From NCBI GenBank assembly GCA_003284445.1, contig QBVH01000003.1, positions 1 through 64,000 of the forward strand: DNA of 64,000 bases, written 5' to 3'. The DNA is from Prochlorococcus sp. AG-311-D23 (GTDB lineage Bacteria > Cyanobacteriota > Cyanobacteriia > PCC-6307 > Cyanobiaceae). How positions within the stretch are numbered: position 1 is the stretch's first letter; every line of letters starts with the position of its first letter. The position numbers and the translations under genes were made by a program. This document shows, in pieces, positions 18,801-26,568 of the stretch. The notes beneath the pieces are model-generated. The model was not told where the DNA came from, ran no database searches, and was given only the letters and a program-made list of their open reading frames with translations.

Positions 18801-20003
18801 ATGGACTTGAACAATTTGAACTCTGACCCAATAGTTGTTGTAGGTGGTGGCTTTGGAGGGCTGGCTACTGTTCAAACTTTATTGGCCAAATCAGATGGAA
18901 CGCCAGTTATTTTGATTGATGAAGGCAATAGATTTCTTTTTAAGCCATTGCTCTATGAGTTATTAAGCGGTGAGCTTCAATTATGGGAGGTGGCACCTGA
19001 GTATTCTGATTTAGCTTTAGAATTAGGATTTATTTTTTTACAAGAATATGTGGTTGAGATTGATGAAATAGAACAAAAGTTAATTACTTCATCTGAGATT
19101 GAAATAACTTATTCTCAACTTGTCATTAGCACAGGAGTTACAACTGATTATTCCTTGCTAGAAAATTTAGAAGACTATGCTTGTGGTTTTGCTAATCTAA
19201 ATGACTTTCGAATAATTAAAAAGTTAATAACTAAAATAAATAATTCTACTGAAAGTACTAATCCTATAGTGATTGCTGGAGCGGGTCCAACAGGTGTGGA
19301 ACTGGCATGTAAAATTTCTGATTTAATAAAAGATCGGATTCAAATATATTTAGTTGATAAAGGAGATAAAATTTTACCTAATTGTAAATCCTTTAATAGA
19401 GAGAAAGCAATTGATGCAATAGGGAAGAGAAATATTAGAGTTTATCTAGACTATTATATAAAATCTGTTAACAAAACTTTTTTAGAACTTTCTAGCACTG
19501 ATAATGGAACCAATAATTTTATTAAAATTGATTATTCTACTTTATTATGGACTGCAGGATTAAAACCTTCTAAATTAAAATTTGAATATCATTTTTTGAA
19601 TCAAAATGAGAAGATTAAAGTTAATGAATTTATGCAAATAGATGAATATCCAAACATTTTTTTCGTTGGAGATATCACATATAATGAAAAGTCACCCTTC
19701 CCCTCTTCCGCTCAAGTTGCAATGCAGCAAGGTTCTTTAGTGGCTCAAAATATTATTTCTTTAAGGCAGGGAAATGCACGTAAACCTTTCAAATTTGAAG
19801 ATCTTGGAGAAATGTTGAGTCTTGGTGTTGGCAATGCATCTATTACTGGATATGGAATCACCTTGGCAGGACCCCTTGCCTTTAAAATAAGGCGTTTTGC
19901 ATATTTAATGAGAATGCCAGGCTTTCTTCTATCGTTTAAATCCTCTGGTTCATGCCTATTTAGTAAAAAAATAATTAATCATTTATTTTCTCAATCTCTG
20001 TAG
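18801..20003 (+). CDS. Type II NAD(P)H dehydrogenase (NDH-2)
   Basis: This single-subunit FAD enzyme passes electrons from NAD(P)H to quinone without pumping protons. In the 400 aa protein the FAD Rossmann motif VVGGGFGGLATVQ is at residues 13-25. A second dinucleotide motif, VIAGAGPTGVELA, lies near 164. The FFVGDI segment, typical of the FAD-binding C-terminal part, is near 290, and SAQVAMQQG follows. It lacks a membrane helix, consistent with peripheral attachment. In cyanobacteria NDH-2 is thought to act as a redox sensor as much as a respiratory enzyme. Confidence 0.9.
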   Translation: MDLNNLNSDPIVVVGGGFGGLATVQTLLAKSDGTPVILIDEGNRFLFKPLLYELLSGELQLWEVAPEYSDLALELGFIFLQEYVVEIDEIEQKLITSSEIEITYSQLVISTGVTTDYSLLENLEDYACGFANLNDFRIIKKLITKINNSTESTNPIVIAGAGPTGVELACKISDLIKDRIQIYLVDKGDKILPNCKSFNREKAIDAIGKRNIRVYLDYYIKSVNKTFLELSSTDNGTNNFIKIDYSTLLWTAGLKPSKLKFEYHFLNQNEKIKVNEFMQIDEYPNIFFVGDITYNEKSPFPSSAQVAMQQGSLVAQNIISLRQGNARKPFKFEDLGEMLSLGVGNASITGYGITLAGPLAFKIRRFAYLMRMPGFLLSFKSSGSCLFSKKIINHLFSQSL

Positions 20004-20073
20004 CTCCTTTACGCAGTAGTCTTAAAAATAATACTTGGCCAGAGTCAGTTGAAAAGAGTATTAATTAAATAAT

Positions 20074-21891
20074 ATGATTGAGATATTAACGGTTTTTGAG
20101 AATCCAAAAGCTGTCATAACTTTGGCAGTGTTAATAAGTGCAGTTTGTTTATTCGTAAGCAGTGCTTTAGCTCCTGAGTTGACTGGACTTTTGAGTGTTG
20201 CATTATTGATGGCAACGGGAGTTCTTTCTCCTCAAAAAGCATTGGCTGGTTTTGGAAGCCCTGCTTTGATTACATTGATGGGCTTATTTGCTGTTTCTGC
20301 TGCACTTTTTAAAAGTGGAGCTCTTGATCGTTTAAGAGAGTTAATTGCTTCTGAAAGTATTCGAACTCCACGTAGGTTAATAGCTTTACTTGGATTGGTT
20401 GTTGCTCCTGTTTCAGGCGTTGTTCCTAATACTCCAGTTGTAGCCTCGCTTTTGCCAGTTATTGAGGCTTGGTGTGTAAAGCGAAAATTATCTCCTTCCA
20501 GAGTTTTGCTGCCACTATCTTTCGCCACGGTTTTAGGTGGTACTTTAACTCTTTTGGGGAGTTCAGTGAATTTGCTAGTGAGCGATATTAGCAATCAACT
20601 TGGCTATGGTCCTTTTGAGCTTTTTACTTTTACTGCGATAGGTATACCGATATGGTTGGTTGGGACAGCCTATATGTTGTTAGCTCCTCAATCTCTACTA
20701 CCTGATAGAGGAAGAATTAGTTCAGAGTATGGAGGTACTTCGGATCAGACTGGCTATTTTAGCGAAATCAAAATTCCTTATGGTTCTGAATTGGTTGGGA
20801 ATTCTTTGAGGAATAGTCGGTTACAAAGAAGATTTGATGTGGATGTTTTAGAAATACAGCGAGAGAATGAAAGACTTTTACCACCTCTTGCTGATCGAAT
20901 AATTCAATCTGGAGATCGCTTGTTGATAAGAATTACACGCTCAGATCTTTTGCGATTACAACAAGAACATACAGTTCAATTAACTAAAAATTTAAATACT
21001 GAAAAGAATTTTTTTCTATCCAGTACTGATGAAGGCCAACAAACTGTAGAGGTCCTATTGCCAGCTGGTTCCACCTTGGCTGGCGCGAGTTTGCGAGAAC
21101 TACGATTTAGGCAAAGACATAATGCAACTGTTTTGGCTTTAAGACGAGGACAGCAAACTGTTCAAGAACGATTGGGTCAAGCAATATTAAGAGAGGGGGA
21201 TGTATTACTTCTTCAAGCACCCAGAGATTCAATTAGGGGATTGCAAGATAGTAATGACCTACTCGTTTTAGATCAATTTGATAATGATCTGCCAACTGTT
21301 ACGAGGAAACCGATAGCAATTGGTATCGCCATTGCTATGTTGATTCTTCCTTCACTTACTGGCTTGCCTCTGGTTTCTTCGGTTTTATTGGCTGTAATTG
21401 GGATGGTTTGGGGTGGATGTTTAAGACCTGCAGAGGTTCAAAGATCAATTAGACTTGATGTAATTCTTTTGCTTGGATCTCTCTCTAGTTTTAGTGTCGC
21501 AATGCAAAACACAGGTCTTGCTGATGCTTTTGCAAATATTTTAATTTTTATATTGAAAGACTTATCTACTTATTCCGCTTTACTAGTAATTTTCCTCTCA
21601 ACTACAATATTCACTCAATTTGTTAGCAACGCTGCTTCAGTGGCTCTTTTGGCGCCAATTGCTGTTCAATTAGCGCCAAGTATGGGACTACCTCCTTTGG
21701 CTTTATTGATAACAGTTCTTTTTGGCGCTAGTCAATCTTTTCTTACTCCTATGGGTTACCAGACAAACCTTATGGTGTTTGGCCCTGGGCGTTATCAGTT
21801 TTTAGATGTCACTAGATACGGAGCTGGGTTGACCATCTTGATGACGTTTCTTGTCCCTGGGTTGATTTTGCTAAAGTATGGTATTTCTTAA
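20074..21891 (+). CDS. DASS/SLC13-type anion transporter with internal RCK-C (TrkA-C) domains
   Basis: The 605 aa membrane protein has about 5-6 N-terminal hydrophobic segments, then a soluble central insert and a second membrane block of 5-6 segments. The insert (about residues 220-410) contains two TrkA-C-like units; the repeated patterns GSELVGNSLRNSRLQ and GSTLAGASLRELRFR mark their starts. Family members carry sodium-coupled dicarboxylate, sulfate or similar anions. The SNAASVALLAP sequence in the last third is typical. It lies 5' of ktrB and ktrA on the same strand (about 100 bp gap), and the substrate is not determined. Confidence 0.85.
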   Translation: MIEILTVFENPKAVITLAVLISAVCLFVSSALAPELTGLLSVALLMATGVLSPQKALAGFGSPALITLMGLFAVSAALFKSGALDRLRELIASESIRTPRRLIALLGLVVAPVSGVVPNTPVVASLLPVIEAWCVKRKLSPSRVLLPLSFATVLGGTLTLLGSSVNLLVSDISNQLGYGPFELFTFTAIGIPIWLVGTAYMLLAPQSLLPDRGRISSEYGGTSDQTGYFSEIKIPYGSELVGNSLRNSRLQRRFDVDVLEIQRENERLLPPLADRIIQSGDRLLIRITRSDLLRLQQEHTVQLTKNLNTEKNFFLSSTDEGQQTVEVLLPAGSTLAGASLRELRFRQRHNATVLALRRGQQTVQERLGQAILREGDVLLLQAPRDSIRGLQDSNDLLVLDQFDNDLPTVTRKPIAIGIAIAMLILPSLTGLPLVSSVLLAVIGMVWGGCLRPAEVQRSIRLDVILLLGSLSSFSVAMQNTGLADAFANILIFILKDLSTYSALLVIFLSTTIFTQFVSNAASVALLAPIAVQLAPSMGLPPLALLITVLFGASQSFLTPMGYQTNLMVFGPGRYQFLDVTRYGAGLTILMTFLVPGLILLKYGIS

Positions 21892-21995
21892 ATATCTTGG
21901 ATATGGTTATTAGTTTAGGAAAAAATTCAAGGCTTCCCTTTGATTTTGATTATCTAACCCTTTCAGAATGTGTCTTCATCTATTTTTAAAAAAAA

Positions 21996-23381
21996 GTGAG
22001 TATTAGGCAAGAAACTTACAGAAGACTTACGGTTCCACAGTTCACAGTGGTAACAGGTTTACTTGTGATTACATTTGGAACATTATTATTAGCCACACCT
22101 TTTTGTTCTAATGCAAATGTAGGGTTGTGGGAGGCATTTTTCACGGCAACTTCTGCTGTCACAGTTACGGGATTATCTATTATTGACATAGGAATAGATC
22201 TGACATTTTTTGGGCAGTTAATTTTAGCGATTATGTTATTAATAGGGGGCCTAGGTTTAATGGCTATTACTACATTTCTACAGGGATTTATTGTTAGTGG
22301 AACAGAATTAAAGACACGTCTTGATAGAGGAAAAACTCTTGATGAATTTGGAGTTGGTGGTGTTGGAACAACTTTTAAAGGGATTGCGATTACAGCATCA
22401 ATTCTTATTTTTCTTGGTGCTATTAATTTATATTTATTTGGTTTCAATAATATCACTAGCTCAAGCGAGAGGATTTGGGCATCAATTTTTCATAGTATAT
22501 CCGCTTATAATAATGCCGGGTTTAGTTTATGGTCAGAAAGTTTACAAGATTATAGAAGCAATTGGGTAGTGAATTTTGTGTTAATTACTTTAATTATATT
22601 AGGTGGTTTTGGATGGAGAGTAACTAATGATATTTGGATAAATCGTAGATCTTTAAAATTAAGAAATTTAAGTCTTCATACACGTTTAGTAATTAGATCA
22701 TCTTTCATATTGATTTCTCTGGGATTCTTCGGATTGATTTTTACTGAATCATTAGCTAAGGGTAGTTTCTTTTCGTTAATTAATTTTGATGATCGTGTTT
22801 TAACTGCTCTATTTACTTCTGTTAGTTCGCGAACTGCAGGCTTTACGAATTTACCAATATCAATTGAGAGTGTCTCTGACTCTGGTCTTCTATTGATAAT
22901 GTTTCTTATGTTTATTGGGGCAAGTCCAGGTGGTACTGGAGGCGGAATTAAGACTACAACTATTGCTGCATTAATGGCAGCTACAAGAGCAACTCTACGT
23001 GGTCAAAATGAAATTATTATTAGGAATCGTCAGATATCTGACAAAGTAATTCTTAAAGCGGTTGGTATAACAGTTGGTTCATTTTTATTTGTCTTAATTA
23101 TGGCTCTATTATTAAGTTTGAGTAATGGATTCAATAGTGGAGAGAATTTTTCATTTTTAGAAATGCTTTTCACTTGTATTTCTGCTTTTGCAACTGTAGG
23201 TTTCGACCTGGGCGTGACCTCTAAACTAGGACATGTAGGTCAATTAATTTTGATTATTGGAATGTTTGTTGGCAGACTGGGAATCCTTTTATTCTTGAGC
23301 GCTGTATGGCAAGCTCTTAATAAAAGTAAGCTTCAACATCGCAATCGAATTGGCTATCCGAGGGAGGATCTCTATGTTTAA
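21996..23381 (+). CDS. Potassium/sodium uptake protein, TrkH/KtrB family
   Basis: This is the ion-conducting subunit of a Ktr-type K+ uptake system. In the 461 aa protein four pore loops can be read: TVTGLSIID near residue 48, YNNAGFSLW near 172, SRTAGFTNL near 279 and ATVGFDLG near 400. Each has the selectivity-filter glycine, which in KtrB proteins accompanies Na+-dependent K+ transport. It starts at GTG 21996; an in-frame upstream GTG is cut off by a TGA. ktrA follows 12 bp later. Confidence 0.93.
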   Translation: MSIRQETYRRLTVPQFTVVTGLLVITFGTLLLATPFCSNANVGLWEAFFTATSAVTVTGLSIIDIGIDLTFFGQLILAIMLLIGGLGLMAITTFLQGFIVSGTELKTRLDRGKTLDEFGVGGVGTTFKGIAITASILIFLGAINLYLFGFNNITSSSERIWASIFHSISAYNNAGFSLWSESLQDYRSNWVVNFVLITLIILGGFGWRVTNDIWINRRSLKLRNLSLHTRLVIRSSFILISLGFFGLIFTESLAKGSFFSLINFDDRVLTALFTSVSSRTAGFTNLPISIESVSDSGLLLIMFLMFIGASPGGTGGGIKTTTIAALMAATRATLRGQNEIIIRNRQISDKVILKAVGITVGSFLFVLIMALLLSLSNGFNSGENFSFLEMLFTCISAFATVGFDLGVTSKLGHVGQLILIIGMFVGRLGILLFLSAVWQALNKSKLQHRNRIGYPREDLYV

Positions 23382-23393
23382 GGAGGACAAATC

Positions 23394-24098
23394 ATGAGTG
23401 ATTGGTGGCAATGGTCTCCGATAAAAGCGAATCAGAAACTTGGTTTTGCTGTTGTTGGAATTGGTCGTTTTGGAAGCGCAGTTTGTAGAGAGCTATTGAG
23501 AAATGGTGCTGATGTTTTGGCTGTTGATTTCTCAGAAAAGGCAATAGAGGAATTACGTCAACTCGAGCCAACAATTGAAGCGAGGGTTGTTGACTCAACG
23601 GATGAAGAGTCTATGAAAGAGGCAGGTGTTCTTGAAATGGGGACTGTAGTAGTAGGCATTAGTGAGCCAATTGAGGCAAGTATTACGACAACTCTTATTG
23701 CTAAAGATACAGAGGGGAGTTTAGTGAAGCAGGTTATTGCTAGAGCAACAAGTGATCTGCATGAAAAAATGCTTAAAAGGGTTGGTGCTGATCGGGTGGT
23801 ATTCCCTTCAAGAATGCAAGGAGAAAGATTGGGCCTGGAATTGGTTAGACCTAATTTGATTGAAAGATTAGAACTCGATGATAAAACCGGTATTGATGAG
23901 ATTAAAGTGCCTGAGGTGTTTGTAGGACGTTCTTTACGAGATTTGAATCTTAGAAAAAATTATTTTGTAAATGTCTTAGCTGCTGGTCCTGCTCAACTAT
24001 TAACTGTTAATCCTCCGGCGAAATATATTTTGGAAAAAGATCATGTCCTTGTAGTTATGGGTTCAATGGAAGATCTTCAAAAGTTGCCTCAAACTTAA
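23394..24098 (+). CDS. Potassium uptake regulatory protein, KtrA/TrkA family
   Basis: A cytosolic RCK-domain protein that gates KtrB in response to bound nucleotide (ATP/ADP or NAD). In the 234 aa protein the N-terminal Rossmann motif VVGIGRFGSAV is near residue 16 and the acidic end of beta-2 (VLAVDFS) near 42. A C-terminal TrkA-C/RCK-C domain spans about 155-230. A good AGGAGG Shine-Dalgarno precedes ATG 23394, which is only 12 bp after the ktrB stop, so the two are one operon. anmK follows after 3 bp. Confidence 0.93.
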   Translation: MSDWWQWSPIKANQKLGFAVVGIGRFGSAVCRELLRNGADVLAVDFSEKAIEELRQLEPTIEARVVDSTDEESMKEAGVLEMGTVVVGISEPIEASITTTLIAKDTEGSLVKQVIARATSDLHEKMLKRVGADRVVFPSRMQGERLGLELVRPNLIERLELDDKTGIDEIKVPEVFVGRSLRDLNLRKNYFVNVLAAGPAQLLTVNPPAKYILEKDHVLVVMGSMEDLQKLPQT

Positions 24099-24101
24099 TC
24101 T

Positions 24102-25238
24102 ATGCGTGTATTGGGTTTGATGAGTGGTACTAGTGCGGATGGAATAGATGCAGTTTTAGTTGATTTTAAAGGTGATCCTTCAAAGCCAAAATGGAAAATT
24201 TTAAACACATGTTCTTATGAATATCCTTCATCAACTAGAGAAAAAATAATACAAGCAGGTCAAGGATTAAAAATTAGTAGCAAAGATTGGCTCGAGTTGG
24301 CTGAAGAAATTACTGAACTCAATGCTTTCGCTGCAAGAACTTGTGACCCTGATTCAACCGCAGAGCTTGTTGGATGTCATGGCCAAACTTTATTTCATAG
24401 AAGTGTAAAAAAATCTAAAAGAGGGGGGAGTCTTCAAATTCTTTTAGGACCTTTACTTGCAAACCTTTTAAATCAAATTGTTATTTATGATTTTAGATCT
24501 AAGGATATTGCTTCAGGAGGTCATGGTGCTCCTTTAGTAGCGTTAGTTGATGAAGCCTTAGTTGGAAGGTTAAGTGGATGGCGAGGAGTCCTCAACCTTG
24601 GTGGAATTGCTAACATTACAATTATTCCACCTAAAACTGGAATCGATAAAACTTCTGAATGCTTAGGTTGGGATTGTGGACCAGCTAACTCTTTAATTGA
24701 TTTAGCTATTAAAGACAGTACGAATTCATCTCTAACTTTTGATAAGGATGGATCATTAGCATCTCTTGGTATTCCTAAATTAGAAATCATCGAAAAGTGG
24801 TTGAGGGATCCTTTCTTTCATCTAGAACCTCCACGATCTACAGGTAGAGAGCAATTCGGTTTTCAATATTTACAAAAAAGAAAAAATGAATTGGGTGATA
24901 TATCAAAAGCAGATTTAATATCAACCTTAACTACATTTACCGCATCAATTATCTCTCAAGATTTAGATAATCTCTTTAAGCTTAAAAAGATACGTTTAAT
25001 TGAGCTTTCAGTTGCTGGAGGTGGAAGTAGAAATCTATTTCTAATGAGACAACTACAGAAACAATGTTGTGGTGTTCATGTTCGCCCAATAAATGAAATT
25101 GGTATTCCATCGCAATTTAGAGAAGCCCTAGTTTTTGCAACTTTAACTTGGTGGAACTTTTTAGGAAAAAAAGTTAACCCGAAGTACATCACAGGAGCGA
25201 ATAAACCTATTTTATATGGAGTTCGAGTTGATCCTTGA
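24102..25238 (+). CDS. anmK: Anhydro-N-acetylmuramic acid kinase
   Basis: AnmK opens and phosphorylates anhydro-MurNAc from cell-wall turnover to give MurNAc-6-phosphate. In the 378 aa protein the N-terminal [17 protein letters not shown] motif holds the ATP-binding loop. It is followed by [10 protein letters not shown], the catalytic Asp region [17 protein letters not shown] and [10 protein letters not shown]. It starts 3 bp after ktrA, so it probably shares that transcript although the functions are unrelated. A NagZ-type glycosidase at 48 kb could supply its substrate; no MurQ etherase is seen in the window. Confidence 0.93.
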   Translation: MRVLGLMSGTSADGIDAVLVDFKGDPSKPKWKILNTCSYEYPSSTREKIIQAGQGLKISSKDWLELAEEITELNAFAARTCDPDSTAELVGCHGQTLFHRSVKKSKRGGSLQILLGPLLANLLNQIVIYDFRSKDIASGGHGAPLVALVDEALVGRLSGWRGVLNLGGIANITIIPPKTGIDKTSECLGWDCGPANSLIDLAIKDSTNSSLTFDKDGSLASLGIPKLEIIEKWLRDPFFHLEPPRSTGREQFGFQYLQKRKNELGDISKADLISTLTTFTASIISQDLDNLFKLKKIRLIELSVAGGGSRNLFLMRQLQKQCCGVHVRPINEIGIPSQFREALVFATLTWWNFLGKKVNPKYITGANKPILYGVRVDP

Positions 25239-25255
25239 GTTAACTAATTGAATAG

Positions 25256-25558
25256 TTACTTTCTTTTGAATTTTAATCTTTTAGGAATACCTTTTAATCT
25301 TTGTGTTTTTTGCTTTTCTAATGCGTTTATAAAATTTTGTGTTTTAGTTTCTTTTGTTTCAAATTCTTTAGAAGCTGAGCTTTCTTTCAATTCGTGATAT
25401 TTGACTCCTTCTTGAATTAAAACTTTTGCCATATTGCTGACAGTTCTAGATTCTCTTTCTGCTAGTTCTGACAATCTCTCACATAAATCTTCTGGCAAAA
25501 CAACTTGTATACGCGGCGATTTTTGCTTCCCGTTCGATGAGTTTTGACGAGTAGCCAT
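25256..25558 (-). CDS. Ribbon-helix-helix (CopG-like) DNA-binding protein
   Basis: The 100 aa protein has an RHH core at about residues 14-53: the beta strand PRIQVVLP, helix DLCERLSELAERES, then RTVSNMAKVLIQEGV. This pattern is typical of CopG/Arc-type repressors and antitoxins, which dimerise and insert the strand into the major groove. The C-terminus is a lysine-rich tail. It faces a divergent gene across 139 bp packed with inverted repeats, suggesting autoregulation. I see no adjacent toxin gene. Its target is unknown. Confidence 0.75.
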   Translation of the reverse strand: MATRQNSSNGKQKSPRIQVVLPEDLCERLSELAERESRTVSNMAKVLIQEGVKYHELKESSASKEFETKETKTQNFINALEKQKTQRLKGIPKRLKFKRK

Positions 25559-25569
25559 GCGTGCAAAGA

Positions 25570-25582
25570 ACTACCAAGTAGT
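25570..25582. promoter_or_regulatory. Inverted repeat ACTAC-CAA-GTAGT
   Basis: A perfect 5-bp-arm dyad just upstream of the RHH gene start (25558). It is one of several dyads in this divergent gap and a candidate operator half of an RHH-controlled region. Confidence 0.4.
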
Positions 25583-25586
25583 AAAT

Positions 25587-25596
25587 AGTGTACACT
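25587..25596. promoter_or_regulatory. 10-bp perfect palindrome AGTGTACACT
   Basis: A perfect palindrome in the divergent gap, 5 bp after the ACTAC/GTAGT dyad. RHH repressors commonly bind short palindromes in series. Its role is inferred from position only. Confidence 0.4.
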
Positions 25597-25600
25597 TATG

Positions 25601-25630
25601 CACAAGGGTAGTATCCTTGTGTATGATACT
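25601..25630. promoter_or_regulatory. Two overlapping, mutually exclusive inverted repeats
   Basis: CACAAGG (25601-25607) pairs with CCTTGTG (25615-25621), and AGTATC (25610-25615) pairs with GATACT (25625-25630). The two pairs share base 25615 and interleave, so in RNA only one hairpin could form. They lie upstream of the gene at 25698 and could be operators or an mRNA leader switch. Confidence 0.4.
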
Positions 25631-25697
25631 TACTAATCTGGCCAGTTTTGCCTTATCAACCTGTACTTAAAAATTTTTGATTTTACTGGAGTATTTC

Positions 25698-26054
25698 ATG
25701 TCTAAGCCATCTCTTCCGCAAACATCCAAAGCTGTTTCTGCGAATGTTGTTGCTGATAAAGGAACTGTAAAACGACAAAGAAGGAAGAGTCGTAGTAACG
25801 GTAAGAATGGAGATGTTCTAATTTCCGCTGTTGTGAGTTCTTATTTATTGACTCATTTACACCATGTTTTGCAAAGAGCGGAATATGGGGCTAGCAAAGA
25901 AGGAAGATCTTCTCATGCTGCAAATTTTGCTCAACTCCGTAAAGTCCTTTGCATGGATGCCAGAAGCATGAAAGACGCGTCTGCTTTAGGTTTAAAAGAA
26001 AGTGATTTAGATATGTGCAATGAATCTACTGGCTTCGAGACAAAAGCTGCATAA
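25698..26054 (+). CDS. Basic conserved hypothetical protein
   Basis: The 118 aa protein from ATG 25698 (GGAG precedes it) has a strongly basic N-terminal stretch (KRQRRKSRSNGKNG, about residues 27-40). A helical-looking region LISAVVSSYLLTHLHHVLQRAEYGASKEGR follows, then an acidic C-terminus. A longer frame from 25677 adds MILLEYF but lacks a ribosome site. I do not recognise a family; the basic patch could bind nucleic acid, by inference only. It is divergent from the RHH gene and followed 33 bp later by the Nif11-like gene. Confidence 0.65.
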   Translation: MSKPSLPQTSKAVSANVVADKGTVKRQRRKSRSNGKNGDVLISAVVSSYLLTHLHHVLQRAEYGASKEGRSSHAANFAQLRKVLCMDARSMKDASALGLKESDLDMCNESTGFETKAA

Positions 26055-26087
26055 TTGCATATTCTTTAGTTAGTAAATGTTTTTCTT

Positions 26088-26318
26088 ATGAGCGGCAATG
26101 CTGCAGAGCTTTATAAGCTTATAAATGCAGATCCAAATAAAAAACAAGATCTTTTTCGTCAAGCTCTTCAAAACCCAAAGGGTGCTATGGAATCTATATG
26201 TGCATTTGGGATTGAAAAGAATTTGCCAGTTACCTCAGAAGAGGTAAAAGAATATTTGACTAAAGTTGATGATTTAGACACCAAACAATGGCTTATAAAG
26301 GCTAGAGGTGGGCTGTAA
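26088..26318 (+). CDS. Nif11-like small protein ending in a double glycine
   Basis: The 76 aa protein resembles the Nif11/nitrile-hydratase-type leader domain. An N-terminal helix (AAELYKLINADPNKKQDLFRQ... region) precedes the pattern FGIEKNLPVTSEEVKEYL, similar to the leader consensus A-x-x-x-G-[FL]-x-[VI]-[TS]-x-E-E-[LV]. It ends KARGGL, a double-glycine position where leader peptides are usually cut, but only one residue follows. It could be a stand-alone Nif11 protein or a leader that has lost its core peptide. No lanthionine synthetase or peptidase-transporter gene is in the window. Confidence 0.6.
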   Translation: MSGNAAELYKLINADPNKKQDLFRQALQNPKGAMESICAFGIEKNLPVTSEEVKEYLTKVDDLDTKQWLIKARGGL

Positions 26319-26483
26319 TTAATCTTTGAATGAAGAGTGTATTTCTGATACATCTTGATTATTTTCTCTAATTCCTCTTCTTCCATAGCCGCCTCCGCCT
26401 GCCATCGTCCAAAAAAACCAATAACTGGGAACTGCAAGAGTTGCGGCGAGTACTAAAGCGGCAATTTGTTCGAGTCTTAACAT
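26319..26483 (-). CDS. 54 aa single-pass membrane peptide with a glycine cluster
   Basis: The frame from ATG 26483 to the TAA at 26319 encodes one hydrophobic segment (IAALVLAATLAVPSYWFFW, residues 7-25). It is followed by TMAGGGGYGRRG and a polar tail. The order (hydrophobic segment, then G-rich and basic) suggests a small anchored membrane peptide. Its stop abuts the Nif11-like gene's stop in convergent orientation. I do not recognise a family. The coherent hydrophobic pattern makes it likely to be real. Confidence 0.5.
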   Translation of the reverse strand: MLRLEQIAALVLAATLAVPSYWFFWTMAGGGGYGRRGIRENNQDVSEIHSSFKD

Positions 26484-26568
26484 GGCTCACTTAAGTAATG
26501 TAATTTAAATCAGCTAGCATCTTTTAAAACTAAATGATTCAAGGTAATTCACTTGAGGTCTTATTGTA

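Noticed and set aside
20232..20594. Long minus-strand ORF inside the DASS gene
   Set aside because: It is a shadow of a strong plus-strand gene and has no recognisable domain or start signal.
22016..22456. 146-codon minus-strand ORF inside ktrB
   Set aside because: The plus strand encodes clear KtrB pore loops over the same bases; the minus frame looks like low-complexity shadow coding.
25677..25697. Upstream start for the basic hypothetical protein
   Set aside because: The added residues (MILLEYF) come from the ribosome-binding region; GGAG lies correctly for ATG 25698.
26168..26437. 89-codon minus-strand ORF across the Nif11-like gene
   Set aside because: It is out of frame with the 54 aa membrane peptide and overlaps the plausible plus-strand gene; no motif supports it.
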